This document shows positions 9,026 to 17,873 of a DNA stretch of 64,000 bases, in pieces. A model generated the notes under the pieces. It made no database searches, was not told the DNA's origin, and saw nothing but the letters and a program-made list of their open reading frames with translations. The position numbers and the translations under genes were made by a program. This stretch comes from JABWCQ01 sp964587105. Lineage in GTDB: Bacteria > Electryoneota > RPQS01. The stretch lies in the NCBI GenBank assembly GCA_964587105.1, contig CAZPKG010000014.1:1-64000 (forward strand). Direction: 5' to 3'. How positions within the stretch are numbered: the stretch's first letter is position 1; each line of letters begins with the position of its first letter.

Positions 9026-9041
9026 TGTGATATTTTTCACA
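9026..9041. promoter_or_regulatory. CRP/FNR-family operator upstream of the electron-transfer operon
   Basis: The sequence is a perfect TGTGA-N6-TCACA dyad whose centre is about 40 bp before the start of the iron-sulfur gene. This is the classical half-site and spacing of CRP, and also of the redox-responsive HcpR branch of the family in anaerobes. A TATAAT hexamer lies on the minus strand at 9063-9058, upstream of the palindrome; if that is the -10 box, the site would sit just downstream of the transcription start and act in repression. The regulator itself is not in the window. Confidence 0.55.
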
Positions 9042-9097
9042 AGACCGGTCGCGATGAATTATATAAATTCCAAGATCGAAGGTGTTTGTAAAATTTT

Positions 9098-9144
9098 GGA
9101 AGCCGGCGCATCGACACAGTTGTAAAGAGGGTGCGCCGGCTTCC
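9098..9144 (-). terminator. Hairpin at the 3' end of the tetraheme cytochrome gene
   Basis: GGAAGCCGGCGCA (9144-9132) pairs perfectly with TGCGCCGGCTTCC (9110-9098), a 13-bp stem just past the stop at 9162. The downstream sequence AAAATTTTAC has only four T, so termination may be partial and some readthrough into the operon is possible. Confidence 0.6.
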
Positions 9145-9161
9145 ATAAGGCAGTCCGAAAA

Positions 9162-9710
9162 CTATTGCTTCGCCGTCGTGTCTGGCACGGCGTGCTTGAT
9201 CTTGCCCCAAGCTTCTTCAAAGTTGAAACCCTTGAAGGTGGGGGATTTTTCGTTGTGGCACTTCTTGCAGGTGGCTTCGTTCGGGACCACGAGTCCGGCG
9301 GCCAATGAAGCTTCGTGGCTTTCCATGGTCTTCTTGGACTTGTAGTTTGAACCCGCGCCGTGGCAAGCTTCGCAGCTTACCGAGCCAAGTGCTTCCGCGC
9401 CGTGCATGGTAGTGTCGGCACCGAACCCGCTGGGGGTACCGTAACCGGTGACGTGGCAGGCCAAGCATTCAGCGTTGTTCTGTTCGCCCTTAGCAACAAG
9501 GGTTTCGAGGGACTTGGCATGCTTGGAGTCCAGCCAGGATTCGTAGATGTTACCATTCTTTTCGCCTTTGTGGCACATCTTGCACTTGCCGGCTCCGACA
9601 TAGGTCGGATCGCCTGCGGGTGCGGCATCTTCGGCAAACACGGTCATTGCTGACAGGGCGAACCCAATGATGACCATTGCCGCGAGAGATTTTGCAGTCA
9701 TTCTGCTCAT
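9162..9710 (-). CDS. Tetraheme cytochrome c, c554-like
   Basis: A small secreted cytochrome of 182 residues with four CxxCH motifs (CKMCH, CLACH, CEACH, CKKCH) and the c554-family phrases YVGAGKC, SKHAKS and SCEACHGAG. The ATG at 9710 is preferred because GGAAAGAG lies directly upstream; an in-frame GTG at 9722 would overlap that site. The N terminus is a Sec signal ending in VFA-EDAAP. The c554 family accepts or donates electrons in the periplasm. The gene stands upstream of the large electron-transfer operon, separated by a strong hairpin and a CRP-type palindrome, so it is probably its own transcription unit serving the same pathway. Confidence 0.85.
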   Translation of the reverse strand: MSRMTAKSLAAMVIIGFALSAMTVFAEDAAPAGDPTYVGAGKCKMCHKGEKNGNIYESWLDSKHAKSLETLVAKGEQNNAECLACHVTGYGTPSGFGADTTMHGAEALGSVSCEACHGAGSNYKSKKTMESHEASLAAGLVVPNEATCKKCHNEKSPTFKGFNFEEAWGKIKHAVPDTTAKQ

Positions 9711-9722
9711 TGCTCTTTCCAC

Positions 9723-10380
9723 TTAACGTTAAATGACGCGCCGTGTTTGTTCATGAAACAGCGGCACAGTTGACGATTGCTCAGATTGTCAAAAGAAATA
9801 GAACTTACCCTTCGCGACGGGAATCCGTCGGGGGGCTTCCGATTTGCTCTCGAAAGGGAGATTCACCCTTTCAAGACACCATCAATATACAAGATACACT
9901 CGGAAATTGCAACCCGCGTTCCGATGGTATGTTCTTGCAAATATGATATTTGCAGTCAGATTTAGGGTGATTTGGGTGGACTTTGCGGCACATTCGGATG
10001 CACCGATAATTCGCAAATATAGCTAATTGCTAAGGATACGGAGCAAGCGTGTGTAGGTGGAAATCAAGACTCAATAGTCGATTAAACTATAAGGTGAATT
10101 TGAATTACCGTGACAGGGTCACAATCCTCTCGTTTTCGGAGGAATTGTGCAGAATTGGGGATATTGGGGTGGGCACTCTCGGATCGCATACCTTGGAACT
10201 ATGAGGTCCCAAATGCAGGCGAATTGACAATCTGGAAAAAGCTCCAGACATTGTACTTAGGTGCCGAGCAACATGGATTGCAACCAACTTTTTAGGGAGA
10301 GACCAATGCAGCGAATCTCATCGTTCATCCGTTACATCGGGCGAGGGGGATTCGCCTTTTTGTTTGGGAGAATTCTGAAT
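9723..10380. other. Gene-free stretch with hairpins between divergent units
   Basis: No gene is supported here. Visible structures are a TTAACGTTAA palindrome directly before the cytochrome ribosome site (9723-9732), a GACGG/CCGTC stem (9816-9829), a perfect 7-bp stem GAAAGGG/CCCTTTC (9852-9872) and a TTGACA with an overlapping dyad at 10224-10248. The hairpins lie where the minus-strand cytochrome transcript would have its leader. I cannot match them to a known riboswitch class. Confidence 0.45.
10224..10248 (+). promoter_or_regulatory. TTGACA with an overlapping dyad before the FG-GAP gene
   Basis: A consensus -35 hexamer TTGACA (10224-10229) is followed at once by a dyad TCTGGA-N6-TCCAGA (10231-10248), which would lie in the promoter spacer. 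The -10 region at 17 nt (GACATT) is poor. It could be a regulated promoter whose operator overlaps the spacer. Confidence 0.25.
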
Positions 10381-11878
10381 ATGCGTTACATAATCTGTTT
10401 TCTAACATTCACGGGTCTTGTCCACGCCCAGCCAGACGTTCTGTGGGACCGCTCGGGTGATGGGAACCATGTGCAATTTGGGATGCTGTTATGGGCAATG
10501 GGCGATCAGAACAATGACGGGTTTGACGATTGGGCTGTAAGCGCAGTTGGAGAGTACGGCGAACTTCCGGAAAATGAAGCGCGATTCATGTTGTTTCACG
10601 GCGGTAATCCGCCTGAGACTGTCCCATACATGACATTCGTCCGCGATCCGGATGTATATTTACGTTACGGGGGGGGGTATTGGCGATATCAATGGGGATG
10701 GGTATGTGGATTGGGGACTACAACTCACGTTTGTGAGCGCACCAGATAGTCAAATTATTCATATCTTTTTAGGCGGGCCGGATGCGGATATGAATCATGA
10801 CTATGTCCTAGATTCCAGACCATTGGATTCATGGGTTCAATCACTTGGCGATTTCAATGGGGATGGGTATGATGATATCTATCACTACGAGACAAATCCC
10901 AATGACATCTTGGATGTTTATTTTGGGTCGGCAGATTTTGATACTTTTCCGGACTGGATCCGCTACAATCCGAGCAATCAGAATATACTTCCGACCGTAA
11001 CAGGAGATTTCAACGGGGATGGATATGGGGATTTCATTGCCGGACCGCTCATCTCAGAGCGAGGATTTTATTTTGGGTCACCTGATCCAGATACTCTTCC
11101 ACGACAATCATGGAACGTTGGCTCGCTGGGAGGCACGGCAGCCGATATGAACGGCGACGGTAAGGATGATATTATAACAGGATTAACATCCGGAGCACAG
11201 GTATTCTTTGGAGGCGACGTTATCGCAAATACTGCTGACGCAATGCTCAACTTTCCGGGTTGTCCGGACGGGGATGTGCAAGAGCTAAGCAGTGCAGGTG
11301 ATTTTAATAGGGATGGGTATGATGACGTGGTTGCGATTAGCCAAACCTGCAATATGGGTTGGGGTAAGATGGTACTCTATTTAGGCAGTCAGTGGGTGAA
11401 TGCGAATCCGGTGTTTCAAATCGAGGGCCGCAATCCACCGTTGAATCTTGTAGGTATCTTTTCCTCCGAGGCGTTGGGGGATGTAAATGGGGACGGTTTG
11501 GACGACTTTGCTGTGGGTGCCGTAAATGAAGACAATGATGGTCGTCGCGGGCGGGTCGTAATCTTTTCAGGAGATACAACATACATTGTTCCGGTGGGAA
11601 AAGTCGGACCGGCAATTCCGGATCAACTCTCACTTTCTGTTTATCCCAACCCCTTTAACTCCACGCTATCGATTTCGTTGGATGTGCCGTTGCATCGGGA
11701 TGTGACGCTTTCGCTTTATGATTTGTTGGGGAGGGAGGTGGATGTGGTTTATCGGGGAAGGCTTTTGTCTTCTACTATTTCTTATGTTGCGCCGGATGCT
11801 CTCTCGAGTGGGGTTTATTTTTTGAGGGCGTCGGCGGGTTCGCAAGCTGTTTTGAGGAAGGTGGTGTTGTTGAAGTAG
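10381..11878 (+). pseudogene. FG-GAP repeat surface protein with a frameshift at a run of nine G
   Basis: Two overlapping frames form one protein once a single base is removed. The first part starts at ATG 10381 with signal peptide MRYIICFLTFTGLVHA; an upstream in-frame ATG at 10306 has a better ribosome site (AGGGAGAG) but gives no normal signal. The frame breaks at nine G (10669-10677). With eight G the reading continues into GGIGDINGDG, giving about 498 residues. Seven calcium-binding-like DxNxDGxxD repeats typical of FG-GAP beta-propellers are present, and the end carries VYPNPFNSTLSI and a type IX sorting tail (KVVLLK). The break could be an assembly error, a true mutation or phase variation by slippage in the G tract. 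Confidence 0.8.
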
Positions 11879-11981
11879 GGATGGGGGCGGGGGGATTCTT
11901 CAGGTTTCTGCTGAAACCTTCAGAATGACAACACGTTTGACATTTTGGGTTACGCTTTTCATTGTTGGGTTGCTTGGCGAT

Positions 11982-12029
11982 ATCCTTTCAGGATGACAAG
12001 TGCTTTGCGTGGTTCGTTGCGCTAATGAT
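11982..12029 (+). repeat. 48-bp direct repeat, left copy at the scaffold gap
   Basis: The 48 bases before the N run are identical to the 48 bases after it (12130-12177). The unit begins with the small palindrome ATCC-TTTCA-GGAT. Either two contig ends overlap and the gap is artificial, or a repeat array was not resolved. Confidence 0.9.
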
Positions 12030-12129
12030 NNNNNNNNNNNNNNNNNNNNNNNNNNNNNNNNNNNNNNNNNNNNNNNNNNNNNNNNNNNNNNNNNNNNNNN
12101 NNNNNNNNNNNNNNNNNNNNNNNNNNNNN
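12030..12129. other. Scaffold gap of 100 N
   Basis: Exactly 100 undetermined bases, the conventional filler for a gap of unknown size. It lies in an intergenic region, between the frameshifted FG-GAP gene and the von Willebrand A gene, so no gene is visibly interrupted. Confidence 0.99.
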
Positions 12130-12177
12130 ATCCTTTCAGGATGACAAGTGCTTTGCGTGGTTCGTTGCGCTAATGAT
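12130..12177 (+). repeat. 48-bp direct repeat, right copy at the scaffold gap
   Basis: Perfect copy of 11982-12029, starting at the first base after the N run. Confidence 0.9.
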
Positions 12178-12322
12178 TTTCGTGGTGCTTGAATAGATCC
12201 AACCTCCCCTTGCCCCCCCGCGAGCAGGGGGGAATTCGCATGCGAGATTACAAGATGTTGAAGGATACTCATGACGGTCGGGGCACCTGCGGCAGGTGCC
12301 GCCGCGAGCAGTGAATAGAGAA

Positions 12323-12350
12323 GCGGGCCGGACAATGTTGTCCGGCCCGC
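12323..12350 (-). terminator. Strong hairpin downstream of the von Willebrand A gene
   Basis: A perfect 13-bp stem, GCGGGCCGGACAA (12323-12335) with its complement at 12338-12350, lies 67 bp past the stop of the minus-strand gene. The T-rich flank is better on the plus strand (TTGGTATTTT), so it might also stop plus-strand transcription from the left. Confidence 0.6.
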
Positions 12351-12416
12351 TTGGTATTTTACCACTTGCGCTAATTTGGCGAATGCCGCGTTAGCGCAAG
12401 ATGTGCTTCACAAGCA

Positions 12417-15074
12417 CTACTTCAGGAGAAGCATCTTCTTCTGCATAATGGATTCACCGGCGGTTAAGCGATAGAAGTAGATACCGCTGGGCAAGCCGGT
12501 GGCGTTGAACGAAACCGTGTGACGGCCTTCATTCATTGTTCCGTTGACCAATGCGGCGACTTCCTGACCGACGGCGTTGTAAACCTTCAGAGTAACCATG
12601 CCCGTCTCGACCAAGTCAAACGTGATGTTCGTCTCGGGGTTGAAGGGGTTCGGGTAGTTCTGATGCAGAGCGAGTTCGGTAACAACAGCGGCTCCGGCTT
12701 GCGGAACGGCATTCAATTCACCGGCCACAGCACGTTCACCGTTGACGCTGACGCTGACCAATTCGTAGTGATACGAACGGCCATTGGTGAGTCCGCGATC
12801 CACAAAGGTGTAGGACGAACCGGATGAGTTGTTGGTGGCTTCGATGTTGGCAGTCATCACGCCGTCGCGCATCAGCTCGAAGTGATCGTTATCAGTTTCG
12901 GAAGCGGTGGTCCAGTTAACCTGAACTTCACCGTCACGACCGACAGCCGAGAAGCCATTCAGTTCAACAGGTAGGTAACGGTCGAAGCAGATACAGATGC
13001 AACCGTCACTCTGCGGAATGATGATGTTGTGCCAGCAGGAATCGCCCCACAGCGTCCAACCCGTATTGCTGAAGAGGAATTCAGCCGGAGTGCAATCTTC
13101 ATTGCAATCTTCGGTACGGCAACCCGGCGTAACCGTCAGGATCGGGTAGTGACCCGGAGTCAAACCAGCGCCGCAGACGAAGACGTCCAGCAAGGTGCCT
13201 TGGCAGAGATAGGTGCACATGCATGTAGGCGGAATGCGCAGATCATCTTCATAGATATAAACCGACGACTCGCCGTCGCACGGTGTGCAATCCGGAACAT
13301 TTATCACAACTTGCACGAAATTCGGCGGACAATTGTCGCTTGTGACATTGACCGTGAGAATAATCGTTCCGCCGTCACCGTCGGGTGAGATCGTGATGTT
13401 AAAACCAGACGGCACAGTTGCACCCTGAGCAATATTACCCAACGCTACGGGGTTCGACGAGTTGATAACGATTGAACCGCCATCGCCGCCGATGCTCGTG
13501 ATTTCGAGCATCACGTTCTGGCAATCGGCCGTACCGTCGTTATGGACATCCACATCAACGTCAACGACCGGAGTGGTGATGCCGCCGCCATTGGGATCGC
13601 AACGCAGGTCCGGCGCGTGCGGGAAGAGCTGCAATTCGCCTTGGCCGCAGTCACGCAGAATCTGGTTAATCGCGCCGCCCGTGCCTGCGCCATTAGACGC
13701 CGCAATGCGAACGGATCCGGCTGAAGTGAGCGCATAGTCATTCAGATTCGGCAACACTTGAGCAGGCGTTTCGCCGAACGGATTCGGAACATAAACAGAG
13801 CTAATACGAATTCCGGCTGAAGCGGCGTCGAGGGCTCTTTGGTGTGCATTTACATCATCAGATGCATCGTGAAAGTCATCACATCCACCGGGAGTCGCGT
13901 CGGTAATCAAGACGATAATCTTGCTTGCCGCCGGGCGGAAGGGGGACGTGAAGTCCGTGCCGTCCGTGCAACCGGCGTCATTGGTGATAATTTCACGCAG
14001 GGCTTCGTCTGAAGCTTCGGCAATGCCGTCACCGAGGGATGCGACGAGCGCTGCAATAGATGCTTGTACGGCGGCCAAGTTGGCCGTCAGATTGTGCTCG
14101 GTGTGAACGTAGTCATCACCAAATTGATCACCGGTAAACGTAACCAGGCCGAGGCGAAGGTCATTGCCGGATGCTGTATTAGCAAGGGCGATAATGTTCG
14201 GCATTTCAGCGATCACGTTGTTAATTGCGCCTTGCATAGAACCAGAAACGTCAACCGCAAAAACGAGGTCGATCGGGCCGCAATCGCCCGGCGCGGGGCA
14301 GGCGTCTTCACAAGTCAAACCTTCTGTCCACTCACCGCCAAGCTGATAGAGGCAGAGTGCCGAACCTGTTGTCATGCAAGCAGGCTCGCCGTCATCGAAG
14401 TAGCAGCAGCGGCCAATGGAGCATGGATTCTCTTGGCAATTGAGTCCCTCGTCCCAGACGCCGCCAAGGTCGATGCAATCGTCCAATAGCGTCGTCGCAC
14501 AGGCGTTACCACCAAACGGATCGTAATAGCAGCAACGGCCAATTTGGCAGTCGCCTTCAGAAACGGTAAGTGCGAAACCACCACAGCCAGAGAAGGCTTC
14601 AAGCGAGACATAGACGGTGCCTTCATTCAGGAAGACGCACGGGCACAAAGAGTTTAAACTGCCCGGGCTGTCATCCGAGGCGCAGATGTCCCACGTGCAA
14701 CATTCGTAACCAATCAACATATAAGGATCGTAGCCAAATCCTTCATAGTAGAAGGTCCAGACACCTGAGTGAGGAATATTGACTGCAACAACAACTTCTT
14801 CGCTGCTGAGGTCGAAACAATCATTCCCTTGCTCGCAGGTGTTACCCTGGTAAATGGCAGGTGCGGTAATTGTCACATCGGGACACTCATCGAGCGTTCC
14901 GCGTTCGCGCGGGGTCTGCGAACTTTCGAGGTGCTGTAGTCTTTGTTGTGCGGAATTTTTCGCATCAATCAAAGCTTGCGGTGTGACGGTCTGATCGAAC
15001 GGCTTCTTGTCGGCAGCAAAACTAAGCGTGCAAAGCATTGCGACCAGACAACACAACATCGTGAGTTTCTTCAT
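12417..15074 (-). CDS. Secreted von Willebrand A protein with type IX sorting domain
   Basis: An 885-residue protein starting at ATG 15074, which has AGGAGAGACAG directly upstream; the in-frame codons before it are not needed. After the signal peptide (to about residue 21) come a pre-domain, two Cys-rich units beginning GRCCY (179-183 and 221-225), and a von Willebrand A domain with the metal site DVSGSM at 275-280, followed by conserved-repeat regions. The C-terminal third holds a fibronectin-like module starting LPVELNGFSA and a sorting domain with NYPNPFNPETNITF and end KMLLLK. Such proteins are surface adhesins or matrix proteins; the ligand is unknown. The GRCCY unit also occurs in the divergent neighbour at 15483-17819, which suggests a shared surface structure. 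Confidence 0.8.
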   Translation of the reverse strand: MKKLTMLCCLVAMLCTLSFAADKKPFDQTVTPQALIDAKNSAQQRLQHLESSQTPRERGTLDECPDVTITAPAIYQGNTCEQGNDCFDLSSEEVVVAVNIPHSGVWTFYYEGFGYDPYMLIGYECCTWDICASDDSPGSLNSLCPCVFLNEGTVYVSLEAFSGCGGFALTVSEGDCQIGRCCYYDPFGGNACATTLLDDCIDLGGVWDEGLNCQENPCSIGRCCYFDDGEPACMTTGSALCLYQLGGEWTEGLTCEDACPAPGDCGPIDLVFAVDVSGSMQGAINNVIAEMPNIIALANTASGNDLRLGLVTFTGDQFGDDYVHTEHNLTANLAAVQASIAALVASLGDGIAEASDEALREIITNDAGCTDGTDFTSPFRPAASKIIVLITDATPGGCDDFHDASDDVNAHQRALDAASAGIRISSVYVPNPFGETPAQVLPNLNDYALTSAGSVRIAASNGAGTGGAINQILRDCGQGELQLFPHAPDLRCDPNGGGITTPVVDVDVDVHNDGTADCQNVMLEITSIGGDGGSIVINSSNPVALGNIAQGATVPSGFNITISPDGDGGTIILTVNVTSDNCPPNFVQVVINVPDCTPCDGESSVYIYEDDLRIPPTCMCTYLCQGTLLDVFVCGAGLTPGHYPILTVTPGCRTEDCNEDCTPAEFLFSNTGWTLWGDSCWHNIIIPQSDGCICICFDRYLPVELNGFSAVGRDGEVQVNWTTASETDNDHFELMRDGVMTANIEATNNSSGSSYTFVDRGLTNGRSYHYELVSVSVNGERAVAGELNAVPQAGAAVVTELALHQNYPNPFNPETNITFDLVETGMVTLKVYNAVGQEVAALVNGTMNEGRHTVSFNATGLPSGIYFYRLTAGESIMQKKMLLLK

Positions 15075-15482
15075 CTGTCTCTCCTTATTAATTTTCATCG
15101 GCAAACTACATAATCAAGTTAAGGGTTGGTTCAACACAAAGAAAGGGGCGTTGAACAATAATGTTGATATGTAGTGCATTTTCGAGAAGAAAAAAAGTGT
15201 AGTAAGTATAGTTTCTGTGCGGATTCAAGAGAATAATTAGAGACTTACGATTCGAGGCGCAAAAACACAAGAAGAGGACAATTCAAGTGAGGTGTTAAAT
15301 GGAGAAGTGAGTTCGCGCATGGCGTGCCCAAATGACTCAAAAACGAGATACTTACTATACTCTATAACAAGTTCAATTGACCCTCTAAAGAATTTGTCGA
15401 AAGATGTTGCGGTACCAAGACAGCGAAGCTGCGTGTATCTTATGGTATCAGAATTCACTGTAACCAAAAGACAGGAGAGAAG
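15075..15482. other. Divergent intergenic region between two secreted-protein genes
   Basis: The 408 bp serve as the 5' regions of the von Willebrand A gene (minus) and the Cys-rich gene (plus). A possible minus-strand promoter lies at 15107-15134. On the plus side a TATCTT hexamer at 15436-15441 lacks a good -35. No other structure was found. Confidence 0.45.
15107..15134 (-). promoter_or_regulatory. Possible promoter of the von Willebrand A gene
   Basis: On the minus strand TTGAAC (15134-15129) and TATGTA (15112-15107) are separated by 16 nt, ending 33 bp before the start codon at 15074. Each hexamer matches the consensus at four or five positions. Confidence 0.35.
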
Positions 15483-17819
15483 ATGAGTAAGTTAGCGACA
15501 ATTTGTTGTATCTTGTGCCTCGCAATCGGCACAAGCTGGGCAACCGTGAAAGTGGATCAAAAAACGGGGGTAGTAGTCGGAGTCCCAGAACAAGCGGTCA
15601 TTAGTGACCTTGCGAATTTTGGCGCACAATACGCCGAAATGCAGACCGAATTAGACGCTTTGTACATTGAAGCATACGAACGTAAGTATGATGACAGTGA
15701 CGCGACCGAGATTTGGGCGCGCATCGCTGAGTTAGATTTGATTTTGAACGGCAGGAACGAGAACGGCCGTCTGGACGAAGGCGGTGAAAACTGCACCAGC
15801 GCCTTCCAAATCAACGCCCTTCCTTTTTGCGACAGCGGCAATACATCGGACAATGTGAACGACTATGTTCCGCCGGTTGATCACCGATGCGGCCCGGACC
15901 CCGCCGGCGATCCTGTGCAAGGATCGGGCAAGGACGTTGTTTACGTTTACACTCCGACTGCGAGTGAACTTGTCAGCGTGTCGCTTTGCGGCTCGTCGTT
16001 TGACACCTATTTGCATATCTATGCCAACAGCTGCCCGGGCAGTGAGAATGCCGTGCAAGTGTGCTGCAATGATGACAATTCAGGAACGTGCCCGAATGGC
16101 AGCAGTAATCTTACAAGTTGCTGCCCCGCGCTTCAACTAACGGGCGGTGTTACATATTACATCGTGGTTGATGGCTGGACTGCCACGAGCGGCGGAAACT
16201 ATCAGATAACTGTTACACGTGAAGATCGCTGCGGCCCATGCCCGCCGCAGCCGTGTGTTAGCTGCCCGGAGAATGCCTATCACAGCATCGAAGAGACATG
16301 CTTTAACGGCTACATTGATCACACAAATTCCGGCTGCGTTGACGGCGGCGGGTTTGTGGAGCAGGTTTCGTGCAATACGACGATTTGTGGGACTGGCGGT
16401 CGCTACCTTTCTCCGACGGGCGCACCTATTAACGATGTTGATTACTATCTGTTGAACGTTGACGCCCATAGTGAAAGTTTGTTCGTGCATCTGCGCGCTG
16501 AAGCTAACGGTGTATGGGCATTGTTCCGCTTGACGTCGGACAATCTCTGCGGCGGCGACGTCACCGTCTTCAATCAGAATTTTGAACGTTGTCAAGATCG
16601 CTACTTTGGCGCGTGTGTCACGCCGGGTCAATATGTTCTGGGGGTGTTGTTGAGCGGCGCGGTTTCGTGCGGCACCCCGTATATCATTGATGTGACTTGT
16701 TTGGATTGCCCAGAACCGACGGGTCGTTGCTGCTATAGAACGGAAAACGGACCTGTTTGCGGTGACAATTTTACGCGCAGTGAATGTGCGGTGTTTGGCG
16801 GAACGTGGGCGCAAGGACTGAGTTGCGACGGTTATTGCTGCCGGAAGCAGCTGTGCCTCGACGTTATCGCGATTGACGGTGGCTATGAGTACACGAATAC
16901 TGAGAATACTTGCTGCTGGGCGGATGCTCCGTGGTGCGTAGGTGAGAGCGGTTGCAATACGAATCCGTGTTATCCCGCCGGTCAAACCGCAGTCTACACG
17001 TTTACGCTTGAATCAGATGGTATTGTCAGCTTAAGCGCATCCGGCCCGTCAGACAATCAGCTAATGGTGTATACGAATTGTGACGATCCTGCGGGAAGCT
17101 GCGTGGCATCGGTTGACATAGCAAGTCCGTTTATTGGCGGAACGGAAGTGTTGAACAACCTTTCGCTTGCTGCCGGAACGTACTTCGTGGCCACTTCAAG
17201 CTACTATTGGGAGAATATGCCGTGCGGTGAGATAACCCTGCACATTACGAGTGACACGCCGCTGCCAGTAGAAATGCTCGGTTTTGACGCAATTGCAATG
17301 GACGGTGCGGTGAAGCTGGCTTGGAGCACGGCGTCAGAAACGAATAATAGCCACTTTGACATCATGCGCGACGGTCAACTCGTGAATCGCGTGAATGCGA
17401 CAAATTCCGCAACGGGTTCGAGCTATAATTGGATCGACAGGAATCTGGAGAATGGCAGACTGTATTCATACGAACTTGTTTCGGTAGACCTAAATGGCAA
17501 CGAAGCCGTAGTAGGAACAGAAAGCGCCATGCCGTCGGCTGAGTCCGGGGTCGTGACTGACTATGTTCTCTATCAGAACTACCCGAATCCATTTAACCCC
17601 GAAACGACGATCTCGTTTGACTTGCCGCAGGCTGTTGACGTCCGCTTGGTGATTATCAACTCGCTTGGTCAGGAAGTCAACGAGTTGGCCAAAGGTAAGT
17701 TCGACGCCGGACATTACAATGTGAATTTCAATGGTTCAGCGCTGCCATCAGGGTTGTATTTCTACCATCTCACAGCCGGCGACTTCAGCCAGCTTCGCAA
17801 GATGGTCTTGTTGAAGTAA
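15483..17819 (+). CDS. Large secreted Cys-rich protein with type IX sorting domain
   Basis: A 778-residue secreted protein with signal peptide to about residue 20 and AGGAGAG before the ATG. Residues about 100-240 resemble bacterial pre-peptidase C-terminal beta-sandwiches (phrases DVVYVYTPTASELVSVSLCG and GVTYYIVVDGW). A GRCCY Cys-rich unit lies at 414-418 and onward, then a second beta-sandwich-like part (AVYTFTLESDGIVSLSAS). The end has a module starting LPVEMLGFDA and a sorting domain with NYPNPFNPETTISF and KMVLLK. No catalytic motif was seen, so it is probably structural or adhesive. The Fn3-like and sorting modules are close relatives of those in the divergent von Willebrand A gene. 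Confidence 0.75.
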   Translation: MSKLATICCILCLAIGTSWATVKVDQKTGVVVGVPEQAVISDLANFGAQYAEMQTELDALYIEAYERKYDDSDATEIWARIAELDLILNGRNENGRLDEGGENCTSAFQINALPFCDSGNTSDNVNDYVPPVDHRCGPDPAGDPVQGSGKDVVYVYTPTASELVSVSLCGSSFDTYLHIYANSCPGSENAVQVCCNDDNSGTCPNGSSNLTSCCPALQLTGGVTYYIVVDGWTATSGGNYQITVTREDRCGPCPPQPCVSCPENAYHSIEETCFNGYIDHTNSGCVDGGGFVEQVSCNTTICGTGGRYLSPTGAPINDVDYYLLNVDAHSESLFVHLRAEANGVWALFRLTSDNLCGGDVTVFNQNFERCQDRYFGACVTPGQYVLGVLLSGAVSCGTPYIIDVTCLDCPEPTGRCCYRTENGPVCGDNFTRSECAVFGGTWAQGLSCDGYCCRKQLCLDVIAIDGGYEYTNTENTCCWADAPWCVGESGCNTNPCYPAGQTAVYTFTLESDGIVSLSASGPSDNQLMVYTNCDDPAGSCVASVDIASPFIGGTEVLNNLSLAAGTYFVATSSYYWENMPCGEITLHITSDTPLPVEMLGFDAIAMDGAVKLAWSTASETNNSHFDIMRDGQLVNRVNATNSATGSSYNWIDRNLENGRLYSYELVSVDLNGNEAVVGTESAMPSAESGVVTDYVLYQNYPNPFNPETTISFDLPQAVDVRLVIINSLGQEVNELAKGKFDAGHYNVNFNGSALPSGLYFYHLTAGDFSQLRKMVLLK

Positions 17820-17839
17820 GCTCAGAAAGTCCAAATGGA

Positions 17840-17873
17840 ACAGGCGAACCCGCGAGGGTTCGCCTGTTTTTTT
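17840..17873 (+). terminator. Rho-independent terminator
   Basis: ACAGGCGAACC (17840-17850) pairs with GGTTCGCCTGT (17857-17867) around a 6-nt loop, followed by a run of T. It ends the Cys-rich secreted-protein gene. Confidence 0.9.

Larger units (their letters stand above)
11879..12416. other. Gene-free stretch with scaffold gap and hairpins
   Basis: Apart from the N run and its flanking repeat there is no coding signal. A C5/G5 hairpin lies near 12211-12230, the strong terminator hairpin at 12323-12350, and a GCGCTAA/TTAGCGC dyad at 12368-12397 next to the stop of the minus-strand gene. Short near-palindromes containing TTCAG and AATGACAA recur in this stretch and may be dispersed intergenic repeats. 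Confidence 0.5.

Noticed and set aside
9743..10026. Three short overlapping plus-strand frames
   Set aside because: No ribosome site, no domain, and they share AT-rich, hairpin-containing DNA. Not supported as genes.
16137..16985. Minus-strand open frame of 282 codons
   Set aside because: Antisense to the Cys-rich secreted protein gene; its composition (Ala, Arg, Ile) is that of a shadow frame and no family feature is present.
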